Shown here one piece after another: positions 1 through 9,125 of a stretch of DNA of 64,000 bases; the first letter of the stretch is position 1, and each line of letters starts with the position of its first letter. A program made the position numbers and the translations under genes. Where the stretch lies: contig NZ_JAUSUT010000001.1 in assembly GCF_030814215.1 (NCBI RefSeq), positions 6,324,001 to 6,388,000 of the forward strand, read 5' to 3'. The notes below the pieces were generated by a model, which saw nothing but the letters and a program-made list of their open reading frames with translations, made no database searches and was not told the origin of the DNA. The DNA is from Amycolatopsis thermophila. Lineage in GTDB: Bacteria > Actinomycetota > Actinomycetes > Mycobacteriales > Pseudonocardiaceae.

Positions 1-374
1 GCCTCGGGCACGCGTGCGGTGAAGGCGATCCGGCGGGAGTCCGGGGACCACACGGGGGAACCCGCGCCCAGCGGCAGCGCGGTGAGCCGCCGGGCGTCGC
101 CGCCGTCGGCGGGCATCACGTACAGCTGCGGCTTGTCCTCGCCGGACGACCGCAGAAAGGCCACCCAGCGGCCGTCCGGCGAGATCGCCGGGTCGGTGTC
201 CCGCTCGCCGTGGGTCCACCGCCGGGCCGCCCCGCCGTCCGGGGCGGCCCGCCACAGCGAACTGCGATAGGTGTTGCCATCGAGGTCGGGGGTGGTGACC
301 GCGGTCAGCAGCAGGGAGCCGTGCAGCGCGGGCGTACCGGGCACGGCCAGGAGTTCGAGATCCGAGGAACGCAT
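1..374 (-). CDS. S9-family peptidase, N-terminal part (truncated by window edge)
   Basis: Reading leftwards from the ATG at 374, the frame stays open to the window edge and gives about 124 residues. They contain WD40/TolB-like beta-propeller blades: 'DPAISPDGRWVAFLR' and 'SPVWSPDSRRIAFTAR', each followed by short strands. This blade pattern is typical of the propeller that precedes the alpha/beta-hydrolase domain of prolyl oligopeptidase / acylaminoacyl peptidase (S9) enzymes. The catalytic domain lies outside the window, so the family call rests on the propeller only; a TolB-like protein is the alternative. The start is 10 bp downstream of the TerC gene stop on the same strand, so the two are probably cotranscribed. 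Confidence 0.6.
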   Translation of the reverse strand, partial: MRSSDLELLAVPGTPALHGSLLLTAVTTPDLDGNTYRSSLWRAAPDGGAARRWTHGERDTDPAISPDGRWVAFLRSSGEDKPQLYVMPADGGDARRLTALPLGAGSPVWSPDSRRIAFTARVPE

Positions 375-384
375 GCCCCCGAAC

Positions 385-1374
385 CTACCCGATTTCGTTA
401 GCCTCGCTAAGAGCTTCTGCCTGGGCCTTCTTCTCGTCCCGCTTCGCCTTGGCCAGGCTGAGCACGGTGGTGACGGTCAGGACGACCACGATCACGCCGA
501 GCGAGACCCAGTTGTTGATGTCCAGCCAGTCCGGTGCCGCGTGGTACTCGTGCAGCGCGTGCAGGATCAGCTTCGCACCGATGAACGCGAGGATGACCGC
601 CAGCCCGTAGGACAGGTACACCAGCTTGTTCACCAGGCCGCCGAGCAGGAAGAACAGCTGCCGGAGTCCCATCAGCGCGAACGCGTTGGCGGTGAACACC
701 AGGAAGGCCTCCTGGGTGATGCCGAAGATCGCCGGGATCGAGTCGACCGCGAAGAGCAGGTCGGCGCTGCCGATCGCCACGATCACCACGAACATCGGGG
801 TGAGCCACCGCCTGCCGTCCCGCTTGAGGGTCATCCGGTGGCCGTGGAAGTCCTCGGTGACCGGGTAGACCTTGCGGATCCAGCGCACGACGGCGTTCTC
901 GTGGTACTCGTCCTCGTGGTCGTCGCCCCGGACGAGGCTGATCGCCGTCCACACGAGCACCGCGCCGAACAGGAAGAACACCCACACGAACTGGGCGATG
1001 AGCGCGGCGCCGATCGCGATGAAGACGCTGCGCATGGCCAGCGCGAGCAGGATGCCGATCAGCAGCACCCGGTGCTGGTGGATCGCCGGCACCTTGAACG
1101 ACGCCATGATGATCATGAAGATGAACAGGTTGTCCACCGACAGCGAGTACTCGGTGATGTAGCCGGTGAAGAACTGGACGCCGTAGTCGTGCCCGGCCAG
1201 CACCCAGACTCCGATGCCGAACAGGATGGCGCACGTGATGTAGAAGACGACCCACTTGGCCGCCTCTTTCGTGGTGACGGCATGCGGCTTCCGGTCGACG
1301 ATCACCAGATCGATCGCGATCAGCACGAGCAGGCCTGCGACAGTGGCAGCCCACAGCCACACGGGAACAGTCAT
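385..1374 (-). CDS. TerC/Alx-family integral membrane protein
   Basis: This 329-aa polytopic membrane protein has the TerC hallmarks: an acidic membrane motif 'SLSVDNLFIF' (Asp81) and a second one 'SADLLFAVDSIPAIF' near residue 210, with about eight hydrophobic segments and a long charged cytoplasmic loop rich in D/E/H in the middle. TerC/Alx proteins are linked to metal homeostasis, with Mn2+ efflux or metalation of exported proteins best supported. The ATG at 1374 follows a GGAGGT ribosome site 9 nt upstream that lies inside a putative manganese riboswitch expression platform. This strongly suggests Mn-responsive expression and fits a manganese role. The S9 peptidase gene follows directly. 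Confidence 0.9.
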   Translation of the reverse strand: MTVPVWLWAATVAGLLVLIAIDLVIVDRKPHAVTTKEAAKWVVFYITCAILFGIGVWVLAGHDYGVQFFTGYITEYSLSVDNLFIFMIIMASFKVPAIHQHRVLLIGILLALAMRSVFIAIGAALIAQFVWVFFLFGAVLVWTAISLVRGDDHEDEYHENAVVRWIRKVYPVTEDFHGHRMTLKRDGRRWLTPMFVVIVAIGSADLLFAVDSIPAIFGITQEAFLVFTANAFALMGLRQLFFLLGGLVNKLVYLSYGLAVILAFIGAKLILHALHEYHAAPDWLDINNWVSLGVIVVVLTVTTVLSLAKAKRDEKKAQAEALSEANEIG

Positions 1375-1383
1375 CTACGCAAT

Positions 1384-1510
1384 ACCTCCGGTTAGCGCAC
1401 AGCAGCAGCTAGCCGGAGGTCTCTTCCGCCGGTCGAACCGGCCGGCGGTGCCGGGTGCCCCGAAGGACCGCCGTGCTGACGACACCGCCGCGAAGGAATA
1501 CTCCCCTCCA
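1384..1510 (-). promoter_or_regulatory. yybP-ykoY (manganese) riboswitch with RBS-sequestering hairpin
   Basis: On the minus strand the leader begins GGAGGGGAGTA (1509-1499) and ends GGAAGAGACCTCC (1427-1415). These match the two conserved loops of the yybP-ykoY aptamer (GGGGAGUA and AGACC) closed by a P1 helix GGAGG/CCTCC. Between them sit P2 (TTCC/GGAA), a long arm CGGCGGTG/CACCGCCG and a CCGGT-TCG-ACCGG hairpin. The 3' P1 strand ACCTCC can instead pair with the ribosome site: ACCTCCGG-TAGC (from 1420) pairs with GC-TAACCGGAGGT (to 1384). Mn2+ binding should hold P1 closed and free GGAGGT, switching TerC translation on. Family features are known; the mechanism is inferred. Confidence 0.78.
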
Positions 1511-1632
1511 CGTCGTGTCCATCTTTCCTGATCAACCGGCCGAGCACCACCTTAGGTAACCCTTATCACCGCGGAACCCAAGATCGGGACCGCGACGCGG
1601 CGTTCTCAGGAAAGCTCCCATACCGTTTCGGT

Positions 1633-4482
1633 GTGCCCCGAATTCCGTTCCCGCACACCCGGCGTACCCGGATGGTGACCCTCGTGGTCGTCGTCCTGGT
1701 CGTCGCCGCGGCGGTGCTCGTCTGGACCCGCTCCTCGAGCGAGCCCGCCGCGGTGCCGACGCAGGACGCCGTCCTCGACGTGCCCGCCGCGCCCGGCTCG
1801 GCCGAGCAGATCCGGCTGGACACCACGCTCTACCTGCCGGACCGCACACCCGCACCGGCGATCCTGCTGCCGCACGGGTTCGGCGGCGACAAGACCAGCG
1901 TCGCCGGTGACGCCCAGGAACTGGCCCGGCGCGGCTTCGTCGTGCTCACCTACTCGGCGCGTGGGTTCGGCCGCAGTACCGGGCAGATCGCGCTGAACGA
2001 CCCGGACTTCGAGGTCGCCGACGCGGCGCGGCTGGTCGACTGGCTCGCCACCCGTCCCGAGGTGCGGCTGGACGGGCCGGGCGACCCGCGCGTGGGCGTG
2101 CTGGGCGCCTCCTACGGCGGGGCGCTCGCGCTCCAGCTCGCCGGGCGGGACAAGCGGATCGACGCGATCGCGCCGATGATCACCTACAACGACCTCGCCC
2201 AGGGCCTGGCGCCCAACGCGGCCGCGGCCACCGCCCCGGCCGCCGGCACGCCCGCCGCCGGCGCGTTCTCGCCCGACGGCGTGTTCAAGAAGTCGTGGGC
2301 CGGGCTGCTCTTCTCCGCGGGGACGTCCGCCGGCGGCACCGGCGGGCTGGGCGCGGAGGCGCCCGAACCGGGTCAGGAGACCGGCGACACCAGCCAGTCC
2401 ACGGGCTCGACCGGGAGCGGCGGGGGCGGCGCGGCCGGCGCGGCGCCGCTCCCCCAACAGACCCCCCGGCCGGGGCAGCCCGGCGCGACCACGTGCGGCC
2501 GGTTCACCGCCGAGATCTGCGCGGCCTACGCCGACCTCGCCACCACCGGGCGCGTCAGCCCACCGGTGGCGGCGCTGCTGCAGCGCCTGTCGCCGTCGGC
2601 CGTCACCGGCCGCATCACCGCGCCGACCCTGCTGGTGCAGGGCGAGAACGACACGCTGTTCGGGCTGGACCAGTCCGACGCCACCGCCCGGCAGATCACC
2701 GCGGCGGGCGGCCACGTGCAGCAGGTCTGGTACACCGGCGGGCACGACGGCGGCAGCCCCGGCCCGCAGCTGCGCGCCAAGATCGGCGACTGGTTGTGGT
2801 TCCAGCTCACCGGTGAGGGGGGCAACCCGTTCAGCGGGTTCTCCTACGACGTGCAGGGCTCGCTGCGGGCCTCCGGCTCGCCGTCGGTGCGCACGGTCGA
2901 CGCGGGCGAGTACCCGGCGCAGACGCAGCGGCGCACACTCCCGCTGACCGGCGGCGAGCAGACGATCGTCAACCCGCCCGGCGGCACCCCCGCCGCCGTC
3001 AGCGGGATCCCCGGGCTCAACTCCGCGGTCAGCGGCTCGTCGCGGCTGTCCGGGTTGTTCGGCACCGATCCGCCCGGCCAGTCCGCGCGCTTCACCAGCG
3101 CGCCGGTCGACTCGCAACTGCTGGTCACCGGTTCGTCGACGGTCCGCCTGCGGATCTCCGGCACCGGCGAGGCGGCGCTGTTCGTCAAGCTCTACGACCT
3201 CAACCCGGACGGCACCCGCACGCTCCCGTCGAACGCGATCGCGCCGATCCGGGTCGCGATCCCGGCGTCGGGCACCGCCGAGGTGACCGTGACGCTGCCC
3301 GGCATCGTGCGGCCGGTCGAGACCGGGCACGCGCTGCAGCTGGTCGTCACCACGACGGACCAGGCTTACGCGACGCCGCCGGCGCCCGCCGCCTACCGCG
3401 TCGCGTTGGCCGACCCGGCACTGGCCGTGCCGGTCGTGCCGGGCACCGCCGTCGGCGCGGCGTGGCCGGTGAGCACGCTCGTCGGCATCGGCGTCAGCCT
3501 CGCGGTGGCCGCCCTGATCGCCGCCTTCGCCGCCGTGCGCAGGCGCCGCTCGCACCAGGTCGATCCCGCGCTGGCCGGCGTGCCGCTGGTGATCGACGGG
3601 CTCACCAAGGCCTACCCCGGCAGGGTCACCGCGGTGAACGACCTGTCCTTCCGCGTCGAACCCGGCCAGGTGCTCGGCCTGCTCGGGCCGAACGGCGCGG
3701 GCAAGACCACGACCCTGCGCATGCTGATGGGCCTGATCACCCCCACCGCCGGGGAGATCCGGGTGTTCGGCCACCGCGTCGCGCCCGGCGCGCCGGTGCT
3801 GTCGCGCATCGGGTCGTTCGTCGAGGGCTCCGGGTTCCTGCCGCACCTGTCGGGCACCGCGAACCTGCGCCTGTACTGGGACGCGACCGGCCGCCCGATC
3901 GAGCAGGCACACCTGGAGCAGGCGCTGGAGATCGCCGGGCTGGGCAACGCCGTGCATCGCAAGGTCCGCACCTACAGCCAGGGCATGCGGCAGCGACTGG
4001 CGATCGCGCAGGCCATGCTCGGGCTGCCGGAGCTGCTCGTGCTCGACGAACCGACCAACGGGCTCGACCCGCCCCAGATCCACCAGATGCGCGAGGTGCT
4101 GCAGCGCTACGCGGCGACCGGCCGGACCGTGGTGGTCTCCAGCCACCTGCTGGCCGAGGTCGAGCAGACCTGCACGCACGTCGTGGTGATGCACCGCGGC
4201 CGGCTGGTGGCCGCGGGCGAGGTCGGCGACATCGTGGCCGCCGGCGGCGAGGCCACCTTCCGGGTCGACCGGCCCGAGGCGGCGGCCGACGCCCTGCGCG
4301 TGGTGCCCGGGGTGTCCGGTGTGGACGTCGAGGGCGACCTCGTGCACGCCGACCTGGACGGAATGCCGCGCGCCGAGGCGGTCGCGGCGCTCGTGCGGGC
4401 CGGGGTCGCGGTGGAGCAGGCCGGGCCGCGGCGACGGCTGGAGGACGCGTTCCTCCAGCTCGTGGGAGAGGAAACGTCATGA
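1633..4482 (+). CDS. Fusion protein: exported CocE/X-Pro-type alpha/beta hydrolase + ABC transporter ATPase
   Basis: The 949-aa polypeptide carries, in order: a hydrophobic anchor (about 14-34); an S15/CocE-like hydrolase domain with nucleophile elbow 'LGASYGGALAL' and an HGFGG oxyanion loop; a Gly/Ala/Pro-rich insert near 190-290; a C-terminal jelly-roll like PepX_C (about 410-600); a second membrane helix (about 610-635); and a DrrA-type ATPase domain with Walker A 'GPNGAGKTT' (about 686), signature 'YSQGMRQRL' and Walker B 'LLVLDEPTNGLDP'. With the N-terminus inside, the hydrolase would face outside and the ATPase the cytoplasm. The stop overlaps the permease start (ATGA), so the two form one transporter. 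The start is GTG 1633; ATG 1672 is an alternative. Confidence 0.88.
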   Translation: MPRIPFPHTRRTRMVTLVVVVLVVAAAVLVWTRSSSEPAAVPTQDAVLDVPAAPGSAEQIRLDTTLYLPDRTPAPAILLPHGFGGDKTSVAGDAQELARRGFVVLTYSARGFGRSTGQIALNDPDFEVADAARLVDWLATRPEVRLDGPGDPRVGVLGASYGGALALQLAGRDKRIDAIAPMITYNDLAQGLAPNAAAATAPAAGTPAAGAFSPDGVFKKSWAGLLFSAGTSAGGTGGLGAEAPEPGQETGDTSQSTGSTGSGGGGAAGAAPLPQQTPRPGQPGATTCGRFTAEICAAYADLATTGRVSPPVAALLQRLSPSAVTGRITAPTLLVQGENDTLFGLDQSDATARQITAAGGHVQQVWYTGGHDGGSPGPQLRAKIGDWLWFQLTGEGGNPFSGFSYDVQGSLRASGSPSVRTVDAGEYPAQTQRRTLPLTGGEQTIVNPPGGTPAAVSGIPGLNSAVSGSSRLSGLFGTDPPGQSARFTSAPVDSQLLVTGSSTVRLRISGTGEAALFVKLYDLNPDGTRTLPSNAIAPIRVAIPASGTAEVTVTLPGIVRPVETGHALQLVVTTTDQAYATPPAPAAYRVALADPALAVPVVPGTAVGAAWPVSTLVGIGVSLAVAALIAAFAAVRRRRSHQVDPALAGVPLVIDGLTKAYPGRVTAVNDLSFRVEPGQVLGLLGPNGAGKTTTLRMLMGLITPTAGEIRVFGHRVAPGAPVLSRIGSFVEGSGFLPHLSGTANLRLYWDATGRPIEQAHLEQALEIAGLGNAVHRKVRTYSQGMRQRLAIAQAMLGLPELLVLDEPTNGLDPPQIHQMREVLQRYAATGRTVVVSSHLLAEVEQTCTHVVVMHRGRLVAAGEVGDIVAAGGEATFRVDRPEAAADALRVVPGVSGVDVEGDLVHADLDGMPRAEAVAALVRAGVAVEQAGPRRRLEDAFLQLVGEETS

Positions 4483-5405
4483 CCGAGAACGGGGTCCACA
4501 CCGATCCCGCGGCGCTGGACGACCTGACCGACGCCGCCGAGCACACCCACTCCGGGGTGGGCGCGGACGGCGCGGTCGAGGGTTACCGCGCGCGGCGGAC
4601 ACTGCGGCTGGGCGTCGAGCTGCGGCGCCAGCTGCGGCGGCGGCGCACCCAGCTGGTGCTCGGGTTCGTCGTGCTGCTGCCGTTCATCCTGGTGGTGGCG
4701 TTCGAGATCGGCCAGACGAGCCCGAACCGGCGCTCCGGCGGGTTCGTCGACCTGGCGACGGCGAGCGCGCCGAACTTCGTGGTGCTGGCGCTGTTCGTGT
4801 CCGGGACGTTCCTGTTGCCGACGATCGTCGCGTTGTTCTTCGGGGACACGATCGCGAGCGAGGCGTCGTGGTCGAGCCTGAAGTACCTGCTGGCGATCCC
4901 GGTGCCGCGGCACCGGCTGCTGCGGCAGAAGGCGATCGCGTCCGGGCTGCTGTCGATCGTGGCGCTGGTGCTGCTGCCGCTGGTGTCGCTGGTGGCCGGG
5001 CTGATCTTCTACGGCGCCGGGGACGCGGTCAGCCCCACCGGCGACGCCATCCCGTTCGGGCGCAGCCTCATCGCGCTCGGGCTGTCCACGGTGTACGTGG
5101 TGATCCAGCTGGGGTGGGTGGCCGGGCTGGCGCTGCTGCTGTCCGTGCTGACCGACGCGCCGCTCGGCGCGGTCGGCGGCGCGGTGCTGGCGGCGATCCT
5201 GTCGCAGATCCTCGACCAGATCACCGCGCTGGGCACGCTGCGCAACTACCTGCCGACGCACTACTCGTACGGGTGGATGGACCTCATCGCGAGCGACATC
5301 GACTGGACGAACATGGCCGCCGGGGTGTTGTCCGCGGTGATCTACGCGACAGTGTTCACGGTGCTGGCCGCGCGCCGCTTCGCGACCAAGGACATCACCA
5401 GCTGA
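4479..5405 (+). CDS. ABC-2-type transporter permease
   Basis: This 308-aa protein has a charged, soluble N-terminal stretch of about 55 residues (H/D/E then R-rich), followed by about six membrane helices in the ABC-2 permease arrangement. The 'SLKYLLAIPVPRHRLLRQKA' segment is the conserved coupling region of this family. The ATG overlaps the stop of the hydrolase/ATPase fusion gene by four bases, which implies translational coupling and a two-subunit exporter, or a membrane machine whose substrate may be handled by the external hydrolase domain. The substrate cannot be read from the sequence. Confidence 0.88.
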   Translation: MTENGVHTDPAALDDLTDAAEHTHSGVGADGAVEGYRARRTLRLGVELRRQLRRRRTQLVLGFVVLLPFILVVAFEIGQTSPNRRSGGFVDLATASAPNFVVLALFVSGTFLLPTIVALFFGDTIASEASWSSLKYLLAIPVPRHRLLRQKAIASGLLSIVALVLLPLVSLVAGLIFYGAGDAVSPTGDAIPFGRSLIALGLSTVYVVIQLGWVAGLALLLSVLTDAPLGAVGGAVLAAILSQILDQITALGTLRNYLPTHYSYGWMDLIASDIDWTNMAAGVLSAVIYATVFTVLAARRFATKDITS

Positions 5406-5423
5406 TCCGGCTACGGTGAGCCG

Positions 5424-6182
5424 ATGACGACGATCGAGGTGGACAAGGCCGGCGACGTGGCCGTGCTGAGGCTGGCCCACGGCAAGGCGAACGCGATGGA
5501 CACCGAGCTGTGCCGGGAGCTGGCGGCGCGGCTGGAGGACGCCGAGCTCGGCGGTGCGAAGGCCGTGGTCCTGACCGGGCGGGACGGCATGTTCTCGGCG
5601 GGCGTGGACCTGCGGCGCATCCAGTCGGGCGGGGCAGCCTACGTGCGCGAGTTCCTGCCCGCGCTGTCCGACGCGTTCCTGGCCGTGTTCGGGTTCCCCG
5701 GGCCGGTCGTGGCCGCGATGACGGGGCACGCCATCGCGGGCGGCGCGGTGCTGGCCGCGGCGTGCGACCGGCGGGTGCTCAACGCGCGGCAGGGGCGGGT
5801 CGGCGTCACCGAGCTGCTCGTCGGGGTGCCGTTCCCGTTGGTGGCGCTGGAGATCCTGCGGTGCGCCTACGGCACGGAGCGGCTCGCGGGGCTGACGTTC
5901 CTCGGCCAGACGTACGCGGGTGAGGACGCGCTCGCGCGGGGCCTGGTCGACGAGCTGGCCGAGCCGGACGCCGTGTTGTCCACGGCGATCGACACGGCGA
6001 CGCGGCTGGCGGCGGTGCCGGCCGAGACGTTCCGCCACACCAAGGCGCAGATCCACCGCCCGTTCGACGAGCGGATCGGCGAGCAGCGCGCCGGCGACGA
6101 CGTGCACGTCGAGCGGATGTGGTCCGCGCCGGAGACGCTGGCCGCGATCGACGAGTACGTGCGGAACACGCTCGGCAAGTGA
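5424..6182 (+). CDS. Enoyl-CoA hydratase/isomerase (crotonase) family protein
   Basis: The 252-aa length and crotonase fold motifs are clear: oxyanion-hole segments 'FSAGVDL' (about 57-63) and 'GHAIAGGAV' (about 99-107), and a catalytic-type Glu in 'VTELLVGVPFP' (about 131). The first catalytic Glu of hydratases is not evident: the stretch after the second oxyanion loop reads 'AACDRRVLNARQGRVG'. An isomerase or other crotonase activity is therefore possible. It starts 18 bp after the permease gene on the same strand but is functionally unrelated to it. The substrate is unknown. Confidence 0.85.
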   Translation: MTTIEVDKAGDVAVLRLAHGKANAMDTELCRELAARLEDAELGGAKAVVLTGRDGMFSAGVDLRRIQSGGAAYVREFLPALSDAFLAVFGFPGPVVAAMTGHAIAGGAVLAAACDRRVLNARQGRVGVTELLVGVPFPLVALEILRCAYGTERLAGLTFLGQTYAGEDALARGLVDELAEPDAVLSTAIDTATRLAAVPAETFRHTKAQIHRPFDERIGEQRAGDDVHVERMWSAPETLAAIDEYVRNTLGK

Positions 6183-6261
6183 TGGCGGAGTTGGTGTAGG
6201 GCGGCGTCGTCGCCCCGATGGCAGCGCCCGTCACCGGTGGCGCGCGTGCGGCGTGGAGAGC

Positions 6262-6304
6262 GCCGGCGGCGCGCGCTCGCCCGGCGGCGGCGCGCGCCGC
6301 CGGC
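6262..6304 (+). terminator. Long GC hairpin, probable terminator of the upstream operon
   Basis: Perfect 15-bp inverted repeat GCCGGCGGCGCGCGC (6262-6276) and GCGCGCGCCGCCGGC (6290-6304) around a 13-nt loop, 80 bp after the enoyl-CoA hydratase stop. There is no U-tract, which is common for actinobacterial terminators. Confidence 0.5.
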
Positions 6305-6505
6305 CGGCCGGCGCGGCAAGCAGCAATCCATCCCGGCGCACCAATCCCCCCGGCGCACCGATTCGCCCCAGCGCCGGTCGTCCTGGCCCGCGCGTTGGCC
6401 GGCGCCGATCCGGCCCAGCGCGCTGAGTCCCGGCTCACCGAACCCCGGCGCATCGGATTGCGCCCACCGGCCCTCGCCCACCGGCCCTCACCGGGCCGCG
6501 CTGAG

Positions 6506-6532
6506 GCGCTGCGGCCCGCGGGGCCGCAGCGC
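6506..6532 (-). terminator. Hairpin terminator of uvrB
   Basis: Perfect 12-bp stem GCGCTGCGGCCC / GGGCCGCAGCGC with a GCG loop, 20 bp beyond the uvrB stop codon on the minus strand. No U-tract follows. Confidence 0.6.
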
Positions 6533-6551
6533 GACGCGACAGGGCCGCTGG

Positions 6552-8705
6552 TTACTTCACGCCGGCGGCGTCCATGCCGCGCAGTTCCTTCTTCAGCTCG
6601 GCGACCTCGTCGCGCAGACGGGCCGCCAGCTCGAACTGCAGGTCGCGCGCGGCCTGCATCATCTGGTCGGTCATCTGCTGGATCAAATCGGCCAGCTCGG
6701 CGCGCGGCATGCCCGCCACGTCGCGGTCCACCAGCACCCCGGAGCTGCGCCCGCCCTGCTCGGGCTTCTTGCCGCGCGAGGCGTTGCGTCCCGAGCCGCC
6801 CACCGGCACGGCCTGCTCGGAGTCCTCGGCCTCGGTGTAGACGCGGTCCAGGATGTCGGCGATCTTCTTGCGCAGCGGCTGCGGATCGATGCCCCGCTCC
6901 GCGTTGTAGGCCATCTGCTTCTCGCGGCGGCGGTTCGTCTCGTCGATCGCGAACCGCATCGAGTCGGTGATCTTGTCCGCGTACATGTGGACCTCACCGG
7001 ACACGTTCCGCGCCGCGCGGCCGATCGTCTGGATCAGCGACGTCCCGCTACGCAGGAAGCCCTCCTTGTCCGCGTCGAGGATCGCCACCAGCGACACCTC
7101 GGGCAGGTCGAGACCCTCGCGCAGCAGGTTGATGCCGACGAGCACGTCGAAATCGCCCGACCGCAGCTGCCGCAGCAGCTCGACCCGCCGCAGCGTGTCC
7201 ACTTCGGAGTGCAGGTAGCGCACCCGGATGCCCAGCTCCAGCAGGTAGTCGGTGAGGTCCTCGGCCATCTTCTTGGTCAGCGTGGTGACCAGGACCCGCT
7301 CGTCGCGCTCGGACCGCAGCCGGATCTCGTGCACCAGGTCGTCGATCTGGCCCTCGGTCGGCTTGACCACGACCTTCGGGTCGATCAGGCCGGTCGGGCG
7401 GATGACCTGCTCGACGAACTCGCCACCGGTCTGGCCCAGCTCGTACGGACCCGGGGTCGCCGACAGGTACACGGTCTGGCCGATCCGGTCGGTGAACTCC
7501 TCCCACGTCAGCGGCCGGTTGTCCAGGGCGCTGGGCAGCCGGAACCCGTGCTCGACCAGGGTGCGCTTGCGGGACGCGTCGCCTTCGTACATGCCGCCGA
7601 TCTGCGGCACCGTCACGTGCGACTCGTCGATGACCAGGAGGAAGTCCTCCGGGAAGTAGTCGATCAGGGTCGCCGGCGCCGAGCCCGGCCCGCGGCCGTC
7701 GATGTGCCGCGAGTAGTTCTCGATGCCGGAGCAGAACCCGACCTGCCGCATCATCTCGATGTCGTAGCTGGTGCGCATGCGCAGCCGCTGGGCCTCCAAC
7801 AGCTTGCCCTGCTTCTCCAGCCGCGCGAGCTGCTCGGCCAGCTCCTCCTCGATGCCGCGGATCGCCTTCTCCATCCGCTCCGGCCCCGCGACGTAGTGGG
7901 TGGCCGGGAAGATGCGCACCTCGTCCACCTCGCGCACGATCTCGCCGGTGAGCGGGTGCAGGTAGTACAGCTTGTCGATCTCGTCGCCGAAGAACTCGAC
8001 CCGCACGGCCAGCTCCTCGTACGCCGGGATGATCTCGACCGTGTCGCCGCGGACCCGGAACGTGCCGCGCGAGAACGCCAGGTCGTTGCGCGTGTACTGG
8101 ACGTCGACCAGTGCCCGCAGGAACGTGTCGCGCTCGACCTCCATGCCCACCGCGAGCCGCGTCGACCGGTCCAGGTAGGACTGCGGCGTGCCGAGGCCGT
8201 AGATGCAGGACACCGAGGCGACCACGATGACGTCGCGCCGCGACAGCAGGTTCATCGTCGCCGAGTGCCGGAGCCGCTCCACGTCGTCGTTGATCGACGA
8301 GTCCTTCTCGATGTAGGTGTCGGTCTGCGGGACGTAGGCTTCCGGCTGGTAATAATCGTAGTAGCTGACGAAGTACTCGACCGCGTTGTGCGGGAACAGC
8401 TCGCGCAGCTCGTTGGCCAGCTGTGCGGCCAGCGTCTTGTTCGGCGCCATGACCAGCGTCGGCCGCTGCACCCGCTCGATCAGCCAGGCCGTGGTCGCCG
8501 ACTTGCCGGTGCCGGTGGCGCCCAGCAGCACGACGTCCTTCTCGCCCCGCTCGAGCCGCTTCGCCAGCTCGTCGATGGCCGCCGGCTGGTCACCGGCCGG
8601 CTGGTACTCGCTGACCACCTCGAACCGGCCGCCCGTCCGCGGGATGTCGGAAACGGGCCGGAACTCGGACTGGGCGAGCACGGGGTGTTCGGTTGCGAAA
8701 GCCAC
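6552..8705 (-). CDS. uvrB: UvrABC excision nuclease subunit B
   Basis: UvrB is the damage-verifying helicase-like subunit of nucleotide excision repair, working with UvrA and UvrC. The full set of motifs is present: Walker A '[11 protein letters not shown]', the beta-hairpin '[20 protein letters not shown]', DEAD-like 'VIDESHVT', '[11 protein letters not shown]', helicase motif VI 'QTIGRAARN', and a C-terminal UVR motif (about the last 40 residues, '[15 protein letters not shown]') that binds UvrC. The frame is open to a TTG at 8735, but GTG 8705 (product [10 protein letters not shown]...) is the likelier start. A TACTCT -10-like box lies just upstream, so the mRNA may be leaderless. The N-terminal extension before 'GGRFEVVS' is longer than in mycobacteria. 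Confidence 0.97.
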   Translation of the reverse strand: MAFATEHPVLAQSEFRPVSDIPRTGGRFEVVSEYQPAGDQPAAIDELAKRLERGEKDVVLLGATGTGKSATTAWLIERVQRPTLVMAPNKTLAAQLANELRELFPHNAVEYFVSYYDYYQPEAYVPQTDTYIEKDSSINDDVERLRHSATMNLLSRRDVIVVASVSCIYGLGTPQSYLDRSTRLAVGMEVERDTFLRALVDVQYTRNDLAFSRGTFRVRGDTVEIIPAYEELAVRVEFFGDEIDKLYYLHPLTGEIVREVDEVRIFPATHYVAGPERMEKAIRGIEEELAEQLARLEKQGKLLEAQRLRMRTSYDIEMMRQVGFCSGIENYSRHIDGRGPGSAPATLIDYFPEDFLLVIDESHVTVPQIGGMYEGDASRKRTLVEHGFRLPSALDNRPLTWEEFTDRIGQTVYLSATPGPYELGQTGGEFVEQVIRPTGLIDPKVVVKPTEGQIDDLVHEIRLRSERDERVLVTTLTKKMAEDLTDYLLELGIRVRYLHSEVDTLRRVELLRQLRSGDFDVLVGINLLREGLDLPEVSLVAILDADKEGFLRSGTSLIQTIGRAARNVSGEVHMYADKITDSMRFAIDETNRRREKQMAYNAERGIDPQPLRKKIADILDRVYTEAEDSEQAVPVGGSGRNASRGKKPEQGGRSSGVLVDRDVAGMPRAELADLIQQMTDQMMQAARDLQFELAARLRDEVAELKKELRGMDAAGVK

Positions 8706-8753
8706 GTCCACCAGAGTAGGCGCGCCCACCGACAATTTTCAGCGAGGCGGGTT

Positions 8754-9008
8754 CTAGCAGGCCAGACGGCGGTCGCGGGCGGCGCGGGCCAGGCAGGCCT
8801 CGCAGGGCATCCCGCAGATGCGCTCCAGCAGCTCGGCGCTGCCGCACACGATCGGGGCGCCGCAGCGGGCGACGAGCACCTCGGGGATCGGGCCGGTCTC
8901 CGGGATCGGCACCAGGTGGCACACCCGGTCGCGTTCCCCCGCCACACCCCGGCGCAGGCGCACGAGGGCCATCACTCCGGTCGGTTCGGCGTGGACGACG
9001 TTCCCCAT
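8754..9008 (-). CDS. Small conserved-type protein with Cys pairs, function unknown
   Basis: The 84-aa product from ATG 9008 is not recognised. It has five cysteines: one in 'RVCHLVPIP', one in 'VARCGAPIVCG', and a CxxxC group 'RICGMPCEACLA' near the C-terminus, a spacing that could bind zinc or another metal. The frame extends further upstream, but the upstream part overlaps the repeat array and lacks a ribosome site. A TACGAT box 6 nt before the ATG suggests a leaderless transcript. It lies 48 bp upstream of uvrB on the same strand, so uvrB could be read from the same promoter. Confidence 0.6.
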   Translation of the reverse strand: MGNVVHAEPTGVMALVRLRRGVAGERDRVCHLVPIPETGPIPEVLVARCGAPIVCGSAELLERICGMPCEACLARAARDRRLAC

Positions 9009-9125
9009 GTGCGAATCGTAAACCGGAATAATCGTGGAATCTTCGTGCCCTCGGCCCAATCCTGGGGGCCGGGACTGGTCCTGAAGGACGAAAGCGCAGG
9101 GACGCGGGCCGCCGGGGTTCTCATG

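Larger units (their letters stand above)
6183..6551. other. Intergenic region between convergent genes, no gene seen
   Basis: The 369-bp gap between the hydratase gene and uvrB is extremely GC-rich and no convincing coding frame was found. It holds two long hairpins, listed separately, and imperfect short repeats: CCCGGCGCACC twice near 6337-6360 and CCACCGGCCCTC twice near 6467-6489. It reads as a shared 3' region for two converging transcripts. Confidence 0.6.
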
